This document shows positions 46,991 to 60,789 of a DNA stretch of 64,000 nucleotides, piece after piece (the stretch's first letter is position 1; every line of letters begins with the position of its first letter). The translations under genes and the position numbers were made by a program. The notes below the pieces were generated by a model, which was not told where the DNA came from, did no database searches, and was given only the letters and a program-made list of their open reading frames with translations. This DNA comes from Neodontobutis hainanensis. Lineage: Eukaryota; Chordata; Actinopteri; Gobiiformes; Odontobutidae. Location: NCBI GenBank assembly GCA_024349245.1, contig JALDNG010000026.1, positions 2,176,001 to 2,240,000 on the forward strand, in the 5' to 3' direction.

Positions 46991-49900
46991 GCCAAGTTTA
47001 GATAAGACCAGTACACACCCTTAAACACACAGTACAGCGGGAATAGTCAAGTAGCAGATGCTGTAGCTTAAGTGGCTATGTGTAAAATGTTTACTGAAGG
47101 TGCTTGTCATTGTGTTCTTTAGCGTTTATTAAAAAAAGAGTCTTGACTCATAGATGCCACAGATGTCAGTGCGTTACAGAGATATTATCAGAACTGCCAT
47201 CACGGGCAACCGGCTATATCACGTTCTGCCAGCAGGGGGAGTGGTGAGCTTTGAAAACAACAATACAAGACTGACCTTTGTTTAATAAACAGACATCCCT
47301 TTTAATTGACTTTATGAAAGCTGTTTTCCCTGAATGGTCACATTAGGGCTAACAGCAACACTGTGCAGCGTACGGCACCAACACTAACAGCTCTAACAAT
47401 GAATAATACATTTAGATCTCTTTTTTATAACTCTAGTCAAATTTTACACCTAATTTGTCAACCCATTTTTTAACTAAACGTTATTAACAATAGCTGTGAT
47501 AAAATAAATAAAATAAAGCTGTTGTTACACATCATCATAAACGAGGATTTTCAGGGCATGATTAATTCAAACATTTAAGTGAAATGCTCCTACAGTATGT
47601 CATTGCCTGGTGTTGTGGGGTGAGGGACAGGGGCTGAGCGGCTGTTCGCCTTCAGGCTAGTCCCTCCAGGCCTGCGCTCAGCAGTTGGACCCCCGCTTGA
47701 GCCCAGAGCGCGGGGATGTGCCCAGGGCCAGTACCAGCAGCACTCAATCACCCAGACAGCGACATCCTTTCGCCATCACCATCACAGAGGCCCCTTTAGG
47801 GGGAGCGAGGGTTGAGTGTGTGTGGGGGATATTTATGAGTGGAGCGTTCACATACACGCCCATGCGGCTCTGATGGCGCTGATATACTGTCTGTTGGACT
47901 CTGGGATGGAGCCGTGCAGTTCATCTCCTCCTCATTGTGAGCCCCTAAACGGACCCCTGTAAGTGGTCCTCAGAGGTTTACGGGTCTGTCCTGATGTATG
48001 AAGCAGACAGCCAACACTGCATTACATGTAAATCTATCTCTAGAATAAACATGGAGTGATACCTAAAGTTAGAAGTCACTGGATCTCTTTATCAGTGATT
48101 GCTCGGTTTGAAAATGTGAACTGAACAGCCAGAATATGATGTACTGGGCAAAATTGTCCAGTGTTTGGCACTATTCGTTACAAAAGACACTTTGAGTCAA
48201 GCATGATGAGCAGCATATGTTTACTTAAGAGGTGCATTTTAATTCCTCTTTGATTTCAGAGCAAAATAATTACAGAGGAAGCCAGGTAAAACCCTGTGGC
48301 AGATTAGAGAAGTGAGTTGGAAATGGGTTCAAATTGTGGCTCTGAAGTAAAAAGGCTACTTTGCACCACAAGGGGTTTCTTTCCTGCGGCAGGCCAGAGG
48401 GATTAAAAAAAGCCATAAAAGGTCTCTGTAATGGCATCAGTAATGTCTTGCTGCCATTAAAAATGGTGAGAAAAACATCTGCTTTGCATTTTTCACTCCC
48501 CTGCTACTCATTTGTCTTTCAAACTATTTGAGAGTGCTTAGGTTTCACTGAGCTCATTTTTTGGGGATACTGTTATTTTATAGACTTCACTGAGTGCATT
48601 TAGAAATCCTGTGTATTGAGAAGTGGCTGTTGGGGATGTGTTTTCACACTGTATATTACTAACGCCATATCAGAGGTATAAAGAGGTTATAAAGCATGAT
48701 GACTCTAAACTACTCAGCTGAAGCACATGTTAGGTTTGAGACTTTCTGGCCAGATTATTGCTGCTTTATATCTGAAAGATTCTTTTATTTTTCATTGAAA
48801 AATTGAATGCTTATAAATTTGGGAGATTGACAGCGAAATTGTGCAATCCTTTGTCTAATGTGTGAACAGGAACCAATCAAATGGCCACTGAGCAGAGGTC
48901 ATGACATTTCTGGCTCTGCATTAGGCATTAATTCAAAGCTTTGAAATGTGTTGTTTTTAATGTCTTGGCAAAAACAATAAAACCTTTGGCCAATCCAAAA
49001 ATTAATTTTTAAACAAAAGAAAGATCATCTGTGTTTTTTCTACAAAATGTTATTGTGAGCCTTGTGATAATCATACATCCATTAAAACTTAGTATGATTA
49101 ATTTAGTAGCTCCCTTAGAAAAGTTTATGGTCTTCATAACTGATATATTTTAGTGGTTTTATAGAAATAGTTTTTCTAATTGTGTATTAATATTCCAAGA
49201 AACTCATTATAGTCTGACTGTTACTCTACACTCCCTGTTTTTGGCTCTGGATGACATCATGTCTGGAAAATGGAAGTGGGAAAAAAAGCCACATTTTAAT
49301 GGATGGGTAGGTGGCAGGTGTACTCGGTGTAATGCTCACACTGTATTTACAGCCAAATCACAAGCTGTGAGTGAGTGGGACAAACACACTGATTACATTA
49401 TGGCAAACCCCAGCCTATTTCGCTTCACTGTACCCTCTCGTTCTTTCTTTAGGTAACCCGAGGCCATGCAGCAGACTCCTATCAGCTCTGCCTTTAATAA
49501 ACCTGCTTCGTTAGCCTTCCCACATGGTGTGATAGATGGGTGCCAGTCCCAAAAAGCCCATCCCGGCACGGCCTACCTCTGCTCTGCCACTAAACAAGGT
49601 GCTTTTTCAGCCCACCACCGCCGTGCCACTATTAAAGAGAAGTATTCAGGGTGAGCCAAAGAGGGAGTGGCATCAGCTCTGGAAGGCAATGCAACAGTGT
49701 TCCTTTTGTTCAACGCTTGGGTCAAAATCAATTTATAGGATGCACTATGCTGGACTGTGTGTTTTAGGTCGGTGGGGTTTGATTCTTGACACATGAAAGC
49801 AAAAAGAGAAAATAGGATTTCAACAATGAGCCGTTCATGTTACAGTGTTAAAAATACATTGAAAATAAGAGGAAACAAGGAGGGATTAAAGTTGCAGTTT

Positions 49901-51724
49901 AGAGACACATGATTCATTATTTGTCAAATGCTTAACAAGCTGCCTATTATTAAATTACATTCACTATGCATCATTTGTGAAAATGTATATTGAGATAACC
50001 CAGTCTCTAAAATCAAAGTACGATAATACCAAATGTGTTGGCTATTGTTTTTTTGTGTATGTTTTAGCAGCCAAAATATGCCACTGTATAAATCTAAATT
50101 ATTGTTAACAAGTTTGAAAAAGTCCACATCATTTACAAAAAGGTCACTTCACAGTTTTTTTTTTCTAAACCCCCTCCTTTCTTTTGAACTTAATAAAGGT
50201 TGTGCAACGAGACCTTAAGACATCATCTAGGATTTAGGCTTTAACAAGGCAGAGATCGGTCTAATGCTGAGCTCAGATCTAGGAGTTTATGGTAAGCTCT
50301 AACCCTGTTCTTAATGCAAAAATCTAATATAAACTTTGTCCATTTCTGGTCTCCCGAGGAAGAGTCCTGGTTTATTTTAAGTCCCATACACTACCGCAAC
50401 CCACTCATTGTGCCATTTATAAATCATTTGTCCAAAATAAACAAGAAAAAGAAAATATAGCTCAAATATAGTCCAATTCAGTGTATACTGAAAATTTATT
50501 CTACAAACCACGCTTTACATTCAAACAGACAAAACAATTCTCTGAGCATCCTACCCAAAATATTCACCAAAAAAATCATAATGTACCAAATTTACACATT
50601 AAAGCATCACAGTTAAGTGCACACCTTCAACAGAACTCACATAACAAGCATACTAATGTGAGAAAATAGCTCATATGATAACACTTAACATCAATCCGCA
50701 TCCTGGAGAAGAGTGAAGGCAAACAATGAGAGAGGGAAAAAAGAAAGAAAGACCTAATCCGAGTGCAGCCGACTATTACAGTAATAATGACACATCCTCT
50801 TGGAGTTGTGTATATGGCTTTTCTCTTTAGTAATGCCTCCAGTGTGTGCCAAGCTGTTCCACTGCGCAGCAAAAGAGAGATACAGAGTGAAAGGTGTGAG
50901 ATGCTGCTCAGCTGCAGTGATAAAGTCAGTAATATCACTATCTCGCCCTCCTCACCCAAGAATCGCTATAAACCTATTTCGAAAATTGCGCCCATATATT
51001 CAGGGAAGACAGTTAGCTCATCCTGGTGACAGTGCAAACTTTTAGGCTGAATTATGCCCCTGTCATTCAGAGGGGTTTATCAGAGAGGCTCAATAACTCA
51101 CGGGCCCAAACGTGGAATGTGGAGACGGGCTGGTCTGCTCTGAGCAGGCAGCCGAGTGTGCCTGCTGCTAGTGCTCAGGACACAAGATGGTGCCCGGTCG
51201 CACTGCTGCTCCCGCTCCAGTACGTGCACACACAAGAACACAGCGTTAAATACAGGACATGTCAACACAACGCCAGGCAGATGCACAAAACAAACTCTGA
51301 CTCAATGAAGATGTGTTGGCTCAATGGCTTAAAAAACCTAATTCTTATTGCACAAATCATCAGTTTATGCAAGAGACTAGACTGGCCAGCCATCAGAATT
51401 ATTTTGTAATCTGGACAAAGAATTAGTGTGGTCACTGTGGATGGAGGATTGGAGGGTTTTAAAGGGGCGGTACCAACAAAATGAACTGCCTCAGGACGCG
51501 ATTGGATAAACATACACCCAGTCAGAGAAACTAACCATGTGATGCAAGTCAGGGCAGCAACCAGACAAGGATCAATAAAGACAACTAACATGGATTTCAA
51601 CTGGTCAAATGGATGTGAAAGGAAGGGATAATAGTTCCATTTTACAGTGGTTCTTGTGGAGGGAATGGGTAAAGATGGTCAGACTAGCACGTTGCAAAGA
51701 TGGTAGGTAGAAAGTAAATGTATT
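46991..51724. other. tshz2 intron, no exon recognised
   Basis: CCAGCAGGGGGAG (47229-47241, plus) resembles a CTCF core. A GC-rich patch lies at 47610-47830. The sequence is AT-rich from 48440 to 49240 and 49800 to 50600. The segment 50900-51250 is GC-balanced. No RNA gene or coding exon was recognised. Confidence 0.4.
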
Positions 51725-52046
51725 GTAATCACAATATCAACATCATATGTATTGCAAAGACCTCCTTGTATTGCAATAAGGTTATGGTCTTCCATGTCTC
51801 ACACATTTATTATTGTCTTTTAAAATAATTTTAGTCCTGGATTTAGTTCAGGTTTAGTGCTAGTTTAGACCTGAAATTGTCCTGGGTCAGTTTTTGTTTT
51901 TAGCCCAAACCAACAATGATGTCTGTTTGTATAAAATCTAAATCATTTAAACTCTTCCTCTTCCTAAGTGTGCATTTAAATATTGTCATATCATTTCAAT
52001 ATTCCAAATAGTTTCACGTATCATGTTTTTCTAATATTGTGCAGCC
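51725..52046 (+). mobile_element. hAT-like MITE remnant (copy 1)
   Basis: It ends in TTTTTCTAATATTGTGCAGCC (52026-52046, near-identical inverted to the left end of the element at 55446). Inside, TTTAGACCTGAAATTGTCC and ATTTCAATATTCCAAATA correspond to words in that second copy. The left terminus is not recognisable, so the copy is probably truncated or decayed. Confidence 0.5.
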
Positions 52047-53011
52047 ATAATAAAATCATCTAGTATGGCTTTGCTCTGTGAAAACCAACCTGGTATCATT
52101 GGAGTACGGTTAATAATAACACTTAATAATAACATATTAGAATATACTGTCGCCAATTCTAATTAATCAATGTGGATAGAGATTGTATTAGCGCTCTACA
52201 GTTCTACAATAAAAACAAGATTAGTTTGAACAAAGTCTTAAATTGCTTTTCAAGTAAACTTAGCTGAAAATGTCAAAGAATGTTTACCACAAATCTAAAC
52301 TTTGTCAAACTAAAATATACAACAATTTGCACCATGTTCGACAGAGAATGTTTTAGCCTCGTGTCTTTGAGCAATTAGCCATGTTTGTCATGTGCAAACA
52401 CTTGACATTCATTTGATAGTAATGGGCTTTTCAGTAGGGGTTAAGCCTGTTGGATGCTGCAGAAAAAAAAACATTTGTCACTCAGGGACAAAGTAAATCG
52501 GTATCATTTATTGTTGCAGCAGACACTTTATATTTTCCTCAGCGGATCAGACTGGATTTAAGAGTTTGGGTCTAAATGGTGAGACGTTCCGGTGGGGGTT
52601 CTTGCCCCTCTTGTGTCTCCAGTCTGAGGGGTGATATCACCTGCAGCTGTTTACAATTAGCTCCATTGTGTCCCACAGCAGCGCTTAGAATTTATTCAGC
52701 CTCTTTACAGTCCGTATGTTGCAGATGGCCTACTATTGTGGCTTCTTTTTTACTCTTTACCCTCCGCCCAAAGTCAGCCTCACTGTGTGGCATAAAATAT
52801 AACTTTTACATCACCGGCTGCAGAGTCTACACTAATCCCTGACCAGCAGTTCGTAAGTAGTCTTCTTCTAAAAGAGTTCCAAAAAACCTGGATCACAAAC
52901 ACTTAAAAAAGCATTTCAACCTACTGTGTGGAGGTTTATGTAGACATACTTACTCCAGTTCTAGGTTTATGTCTAATTACCTCTAAGAAAGATTTAACTT
53001 GCATTTTGAAA
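52047..53011. other. tshz2 intron, nothing recognised
   Basis: No exon, RNA gene or repeat was recognised. The composition is more balanced between 52560 and 52830. Confidence 0.4.
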
Positions 53012-53026
53012 TATTATTATTACTAC

Positions 53027-53060
<34 letters not shown>
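53012..53060. repeat. ATT trinucleotide microsatellite
   Basis: About sixteen ATT units, with two ACT variant units near 53021-53027. Confidence 0.9.
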
Positions 53061-53062
<2 letters not shown>

Positions 53063-54589
53063 CACATTTAGTTTTATTAACAAAAGTCTCTGCATTTTAG
53101 CAAAAAGCCTGGTTAAACATACATATATAGGATGACCTTAGGACCAAATTATGTCTCTGCTGAATATAAAACAGAATCACAAAAGCAATGTTTGACATAT
53201 CATTGTTGTATTATATGGTGCTTGTTATAAAACCTGAGTATAATGTCAGCTGTTTTGTTGGGTGGTATAAAAAAAGAGCTAATTACACACTTTAATCTCT
53301 TAAAAGCCGTTTCTTTTTTTTTTACTAAGTCAACTGCAGTATACATAAAAAAAAAAGTCTTGTCATTTTGCTACTTTCAAAATTTTGATTGGAAGTTGCG
53401 TCTGTGGAAACACAAAGGTTTGCAATATGGCTGTTTCCATCATTAGTAAAAACAATTTTCACTAAAACGTAACAAGGATTTACGTAGATTCTGATAACTG
53501 CTCCTGCACAGATCTGTGTATTTGGTAGTGATCCATACATTTGCTGTGAGGGCTTAAAACTATTAGATACTGCGAGCTCTATCTCACACCAGCAGCGCCC
53601 TGCATGTAGCGGGCCTCGGATGATAGACAGCTGCGCGGTTATTCAGTCGCTCGCTGCAGCGAGGGCTCACTCTGTTATCACATGTGGCCCAGATCTGCAG
53701 CCAAACAATACAGACTGTAAAAGTTGTGAGGTCTTAAACTCCACTGGGTGAAAACGATCAAGGGCTTTAACACAGTTTGGAGAGTGAGCAGCCGCTGTGA
53801 CTCAAAGAAGGAATAGTTTTACAAAGACAGGATTATTAATTAAGTCTAAGTCTTTGCCAAGTGATTCAATTTAGACATTAAAAATGATTTTAGTTATGTT
53901 TCAAACTAGGAAGTGGTTATGTTTTCAAAATAAAAGCCCTTTGGTAAAGCTAAAAGAAACTCTCTGCGTTTACTTTCCGTCTTTAAATTTTGAAAAATTC
54001 CAGATGACTACTTTTGAACTATTTAAGTGTTTTGACGTCAATCATAATAAACTGACTTGTTTTTTATTGCATTGTTTTTCTGTTATTTGGTTAACCTAAG
54101 CATTCTGTGCCTAACCCTAACCTTGCCCCATTCTTGCCTAAACCACAGACTTACATTTAGAATTATGCTACAAGGAATCCTGCATTTGTTTAATAACAAG
54201 AAAGCAACATCTACAATAAATACAGTACAGTATCTGCAAAAGTAGACCCGCACAGAACCACACAAACTTTTAGTCCGGCTTCCCAAACATTTGTATTAAT
54301 GTTCTGCAAAAGCATACTGTGGTGCCATTTGATGAAAAGACGAGTTGGAATTGTAATAGAGAACCCTACTTTGTGCATAATATAATAGATGTTGCTGTGA
54401 CTGTGAGTTTGTTATTGATGGCGTCTTGAATAAGAATGAGTGTGTGATACTAATGCAGGATACGCCTGTAGGGCACCAGTGCATTCCAGCCATCCGACTG
54501 ACACCGCTCTTTATCCCGACTGAGGTGGAGATGATCCTCTCTCACAGTGGGGCCTTTCCTTTTGTGTACATGTGTGTTTAGAGTTGTCG
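53061..54589. other. tshz2 intron with a palindrome and a telomere-like word
   Basis: CTCGCTGCAGCGAG at 53650-53663 is a perfect 14-bp palindrome inside a GC-rich block (53580-53780) that may be regulatory. CTAACCCTAACC at 54111-54122 is a two-unit telomere-like word. No exon or RNA gene was recognised. Confidence 0.4.
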
Positions 54590-54735
54590 GGGCAACGCAA
54601 AGCCCGCTCCCTCATTGGGCCGCCGCGCCCCGCCCCGACTGCTGTTGAGCCGCTGTGTTTAGACGAGCTAATAGTCTACCTGAGGTTTAGCTAAGTAGGC
54701 GCATGTGTGAGCTGGGTATATATGGCATCATCAAA
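54590..54735 (+). promoter_or_regulatory. Promoter-like block (CCAAT, GC box, TATA-like)
   Basis: An inverted CCAAT word (ATTGG, 54614-54618) is followed by CGCGCCCCGCCCC (GC/SP1 type, about 54624-54636). About 80 bp later comes GGGTATATATGG (54714-54725), a TATA-like word. The order and spacing suit plus-strand transcription away from the tshz2 coding direction, or an alternative bidirectional promoter. No convincing exon follows. A conserved enhancer of similar wording is an equal alternative. Confidence 0.25.
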
Positions 54736-55445
54736 GCACACCAGTAATTACAGAGTGGGGTTATTACTGTATGTGACTGTTATTTTCATTAACATTCATT
54801 TCCCGTCTCCGGTAAGAGTAAATACCCACCCACAAGTTTAATCACAGGTTTATTTGAAACAGCGCACTTATCTGGATGATATCACCAAGCTCTCATAATC
54901 TGATGTTCTTCTTATGAGAAGAATTGTAGGTAACTACCGTGGTGTATAATAGTGAAAGGTAAGTCATTTTAAATTACAGCAGGTTTATGATTAACCTACT
55001 TTGTTGCCTAGTGACCCCACCAAAGACAGTTATCACAAAAATGCCCTCAGGTCTTTTTTTCAACATGGCATGACACTAAGAACACACAAATGGTCCTGTC
55101 CTGGGAGTGAGCTCGTAGGTCTTTGCAGCTTTGTGTTGCATTGAAATGCAGGCAACCTTGGCAGGAAATAAGAGATGGGAAAAAAGCCAGCCTTTCATCA
55201 TTTTCCCCAAAATCAGAGGAGGAAATGAATATGGATGCCCTCAGGCATGAGGGAAGGAAGTTCAGGGGCTGATGAGGTCCCAGAAGGATGCGTCTGGACA
55301 GTACCGGAACTTTTTGAGCTGGGCCGCTGCCAGGACTGCCACGGAGCATGAAGGGAGCACGTGCAACACAAGCAGGTCACTGTGACACACTGAGCCCACG
55401 TCCACACTGGACTCAATGTGGCTCATGTTAGATTTCTACAAACAA
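54736..55445. other. tshz2 intron, nothing recognised
   Basis: A minus-strand frame at 55047-55349 (100 codons) has no recognisable domain. No repeat or RNA gene was seen. Confidence 0.4.
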
Positions 55446-55648
55446 GGCCTGCACCATATTAGAAAAAAAAATACATAATATGCAATACGTATTTTGAATA
55501 TTACAATAATGATCTGACCTGCAATATTAAACGTTTGATATAATATTGAAATCAATATTTAAGACTAAACCAGGACCAAACAAGATATAACCCAGATCTA
55601 AATAGGTCCAGTAGCTCTTTGTAAATTTGTGATATATTGTGCAGCACT
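55446..55648 (-). mobile_element. hAT-like MITE (copy 2)
   Basis: The left end GGCCTGCACCATATTAG (55446-55462) and the right end on the minus strand AAGTGCTGCACAATATATC (55649-55631) form imperfect terminal inverted repeats around CTGCACMATAT. On the minus strand its 3' part reads TTTTTCTAATATGGTGCAGG, matching the end of the copy at 51725-52046. There is no coding capacity. Confidence 0.55.
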
Positions 55649-58600
55649 TGACCAAACCACAATTTAATATTTAGTGAGCATCTAGTAAAAAACTTAGCAA
55701 AATACTTAGGCACATTAGACTATGTTATTAAAACTCATGATAGTGTTCACTGGTTACTTTTAAACCAGGTTCATGCTAGATCTAAAAAAAACAAAACAAA
55801 AAAAACATTCCTGGCTTTCCTTGTAGTGTGAATACAGTCACTAACATCTAACAATTTGTATGAATAACCACACCTTTATGCCAATGATTAATATGCTCTG
55901 ATGTGTCTTTGTTCAAAGCTACTGTTTCTATGGCTACAAGTGAACATCTGAGTGTAACAGTGATGATGGGGCACATTATGCTCCTGTTTTATGCCAGATT
56001 CATCAGTGAGTGTCCTGCGCAGGTCACTCTCTGTCTGAGTCAGGGCCTTTGGGCAGAAGCAATGATCTGTGTGTGACCTCTGTTACATTTTAGGGACGAA
56101 CGCGCCCCGGGTGACAGTCACCACAGATACACTACACAGCACAGATAGGCCATGTCAGTCACAGGGACTTACAGATGGAGACAAAAGTAGAAACTCTGAA
56201 GTGTACAATACTACATCCAAATTTATTGTATCTATCTAATGTTTCCAAAAATATATAAGCGTTTTAGTGGGAAGAATTATCTATCTTGTCTATGTTACAG
56301 TTATGTAGGGCTGGGAGATAAATTGGATTAATTTGACACTTTTATGTTGAACAGTGAGAAAAAACACTGTGTTGCAAAATTGAATTCAACAGAAACAATT
56401 TCTTCTAACCACTACACTCTGTGGAGGCTAATGCTATTGCTACCACCTAGAGCAGATAGAAAAATGGCTGTGATCACGAATAACCACCCGAAAAAAGGTA
56501 GTTATATTACCTCTGTGAAGCCTTGGGGTTTAAAGAAGTGACACAAATGTGACATAAACACAGCTTGGAGGCTGTGTGATGCAAGGTGTTCTTATTCATT
56601 TATGTAAATGAGCCATGTGCTTTGATTTAACAGAGCACTTTTTGTGTCTTCTAACAAAACTTTATACAGCACAGCAATTTACCTGCTGCTTTGAGGTTGT
56701 TGTTTTATGTTAGAAATAAGCCTAAAAGGTAAATGGTTATATTAAAAACATCCACCACCACCCTAACCCAGATATTGTCATTAAGATATACAGTAGTTCA
56801 TAATTCATCAACTTTGACAAAAATGCACATGTAGCCTAGATAGACCACAGTTGGAAGTGTAATGCCATAGGAATGCTTATTTTAGACGTTAAAAATAAAT
56901 CTGCTTATAGCACACAGGGATGGATGACACACAGGACACAAGTGCTCCCAATAGAATCACTTTCACCGGGCCGAAGCGCTTTGCTGCTGGCTGCCACAAC
57001 ACTGACCTCCCACTGACACAGAGAAAATGACCACTTTCTACAACTTCAAAATGGCCCGAGGGGGGAGCACCAGATAGCAGCACTGAAAATACAACAGACA
57101 ATTGCTGACTCAATGTTTGTCAGGATATGGGGCGGGAGGGAGGGTAAAAATATGTGTCCTTGACAACTTAAACGGTTTTGGATTGAACACAACTTATTTT
57201 GACATTTAGCTCTATATCAATGACTTTTTCGCGGCGAGACAGACACTTGTGAGGCACTCACACTTGAGAACAAAAACATATTTACAGTCAAAGCCACATT
57301 TTGAGAACAAGCAATAAACGTTTTGGCCATTTTCTATGACGTATATTATCACGCTAATGGAGAAGAGACTATATACACAACACCATTATTCTCTTAGAGC
57401 TATCTACACTTACATATACACAAGGCCTCGCTTCACTGAAGGCCATAAAATATGACTGTAACATATTGTACTCTTATAGTTTGCTTTTAGAGGCCTCACT
57501 GTCACTCAGTTAATCTTAAGAATGCTGTTCTGGTTTACAACTAACAGCTGAAAATCACACACAGCCTCACGGTGATGGACAGGATGACTTATGGTTTGGC
57601 CTGGCTAGGAACCTCTCCAGTGTCTGGGATGAGATATATGACAAACAGGCAAATGTGGGAGGACGCCGAGACCCTGAAATTCTTGTGTGGGGAGGGGGTT
57701 GATGGAGCTGCATCTGCTCTTTACTGTACAGTCGATGCGAACTTACTGCAGTTATCATGAGTGAGGTCACAAGGTCATTGTCTGTTTGGTAGATGGAAAA
57801 AAACCTTGAAAATGTACAGCTTTATTGAGACTTGTGTAGTACCAGCTGAAAATGAATATGTTTACACTAGAGAGAAAAGTAAACAGATCTGTTTCATTTT
57901 CATGTTATTTCACATTTAATTTTAGTGTAAGCTAACGTTGATAGATAAACCTAATAAATATATAAATACTCCTAACTAAGGTGAAAAAATGGCTTAGAAC
58001 TAACATGGCTTAAGTGACATGCCACCAACTTTACAAGATGACCAAAATGCTCAAAAGTTTGATCTAAGATCAGTTTTTATAACCATTTATTATTTTATTT
58101 TTTAATCTATATATTTTTATTAGGTGCTAAGTTTACTTATGGTGGCAAATCAGAAGTGAGAGCCAGGTAAATGAGCACAGCCATTATGTCACGTCCGCTG
58201 AAACTGCGCGGGAGTCATTTAATTGACTGTACAGGCTTATAGGGGCCACCGTAGCAAATTCAGATCAGCTCATTTTGCAAATCAGGGATGCATGGATTAG
58301 AAAAAACTTTATAATTTTATTTCATTTTTATTTTTAATTTCCATGAAAATTTAAATAAAATACAAAAATATAAATTCTAAAATATGTTTAAATGAATAAT
58401 TAAATACATTGTGTCTATTTTATCTTTGTTATTTAATGGGAATAAATGTTAATCCTGCAAACACAAAAAAAGAATATAACAGTTTGGGCCTCATGTGCCA
58501 TTGAGAAGTACGTGAGGAGAGAGATATGTGTCAAGGATCAACACTAGTCAGTTAGCAGTATCCTGGACCTCCATGTAACTCCCAGCTGTAATAGTGATCT

Positions 58601-60789
58601 TGACTGATCAAAAGTCAGTTGTTTGTGAGGTGTACCTGTTCACACTGGCATGACTCTCATTTCACCAACTCGGATCTGAAGTGGGCGATCTGTTTGTAAG
58701 CTAGTATGGGCATAGCCTCATAACCTATGACATCACAGCACACCTACATGGAGTGTTTATGACGTGTCAGAGCGATTTCCACTGGCAGCCTTTGGCGTGG
58801 TGTTTGCTTTCAGACAGACACAGTTGGGCCATAATTAGACATGCCGCTTCCTGTACAAAGACCTCCCTGTGACATATTAATCATGTGAGGATAAAGTTGT
58901 AAATCCATCCTCTGCGGAAATTCCCCCACTTTGATGTATTCAAACCAAGAAAAGGCGTTATTGTGAGAAGCTACACAGGTCTTGAAATAAGTCTTATTCA
59001 ATTATGCTTTTTTTTGGTAAGGATCGTAAAACGCAGCAGAATGGGATCATTCACTGCATGCCCTAATGACCCGATGCCCATCGCCATATCAACTGTGGTT
59101 CTTGATTTTAAGATTTTTCTGTGATGTTTAGAGAAATTAGTTCATCATCATGGTGTATCATTGCTTATAAAATGCTGCAGAATATTATTTTGGGTTTCCA
59201 CCGCATTCATTTTCTCTGGTAAATGATGCCATTCGTCATACACTCATTACAAAGACAGTCAATTTTGAACCAATTCCAATTGCCTCTAATTTCTAACTGA
59301 AATAATACAAGATGCACATTTTTCATCTGCCTGACATCCATTGACTTTATTATTGTATGGAAATGCCACACTCTGGCTGAGCAAACACAAAGAAAAGTCA
59401 ACACCAGTCACATTTTAGAGTTTATTGCTAGGTGTTACACTTTCTAAGTCATCAAAATCAAATATGCATTCTTTATCCCTATATGAATTTAGAATACTCA
59501 TTTATACTTTGAGAAATTGTTTATTTCAGGCAGATTAGGAAGAGAGAAGCTTGTGGGCGACCAGTAGAAAGGAAACATTTACAAGAGCTTGAGAGTGCAC
59601 ACCAACCAAGCCATAGGCCGCAACACTGCCATGTTGTGTGCTTCTCCTTAATCAAGCTGTAAGTACAACAGAATTATTCTACATTCATCACCGACACCTA
59701 AGCTGTCAGTGCCGTTTAATGAGTATCAATTAAGCTGTTTCAACAGACCAGCTCTGCAGATCGAGCGCACACAAACAGGCGGCGTGGCGACGAGGAGGAG
59801 ACGCCAGGAAAAACAGCTCCCAGATACTTTATATGTACAGTCCATAGCCTGCAAAGTCCTTTCTGTGTTAGTACATTTAATGTCCTTTTTGCATTATCGC
59901 AACTATTTTATTGAGTGAAACAAACTAAGGGGTACCTATTTAATGTAACATGATCATTTAAAAAAAATAAATAAAAATTTGTATGTATAAACTAAGGAGA
60001 TCAATAAAAGTGTAGTGCACACGTTTGATATACTTTCTTATGTAATCAAAATTAAACTGACAGATTCCTGTATATTTTACAGAATAATTGAATAATTACT
60101 AGTGTATCTTTAAGATCTTGTAAAACCAATCTAACAACAGAATAAACAGAACAGAATAAAATAAGGAAAGATTTACAAGCCACTTTCCGACTTTAGCAGT
60201 GGACAGTACTTTCCTCATAATGCACATTTCTATTGTGTTCAGTTTTTTGTATTTTTCCCAGTTTATAGCATTATTATTATTATTGTATTTTAATACTTTT
60301 TATTCTAATGTGTTTATGTTGGCATCAATTGCTGAATTTTGTCCCCCTACCTGGCAAGAAACCTGCTTCTGATTTTAAAGAAAAATCTTTAAAAGATGGG
60401 GTAGGCCTTTTTAGAAAGAATTTGAATTTAGGAATGTACTTTTGCAAGTTCCTACTGCTTTGCATACTGGCACATAACAAGACAAAACTGCAACTTGTTT
60501 TAGGCATTAATTGAGAGTGACAGTGAGTAGCCGTGCAATAGATAATGGCTTTCTCTCATTTTTGCACAAACATGGTGCATATAAATGAAAAGCCACATAA
60601 AGCTGCATTAAAATTGGTATTCTTGCCTCTTAAGCAACAGAGAAAACAAGTTATCTCTTTATCACATTACATTTTTAAATGCTAGTGTTTTTTTTTTTTT
60701 TCCATTTTTTTGCCTAACGCAGCTTTAAAATGGGAACTGCAGAGTATTCGGTTGTATTGTCTTGTATTGAATTTGATATTTGTAACTGC
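55649..60789. other. tshz2 intron or upstream DNA, no exon recognised
   Basis: GTAGGGCTGGGAGATAAATT at 56305-56324 resembles the start of a common fish hAT-type element, but its other end is not evident. The segment 59030-59250 has balanced, enhancer-like composition. The segment 58080-58460 is very AT-rich. No RNA gene or coding exon was recognised. Confidence 0.4.

Noticed and set aside
54111..54122. Interstitial telomere repeat
   Set aside because: Only two CCTAA-type units, too short to be meaningful.
56670..56700. Possible tshz2 first exon: minus-strand Lys-Gln-Gln followed by GTAAAT donor-like word
   Set aside because: The residues before it do not match MPRR and no start codon is in frame nearby. 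Coincidental.
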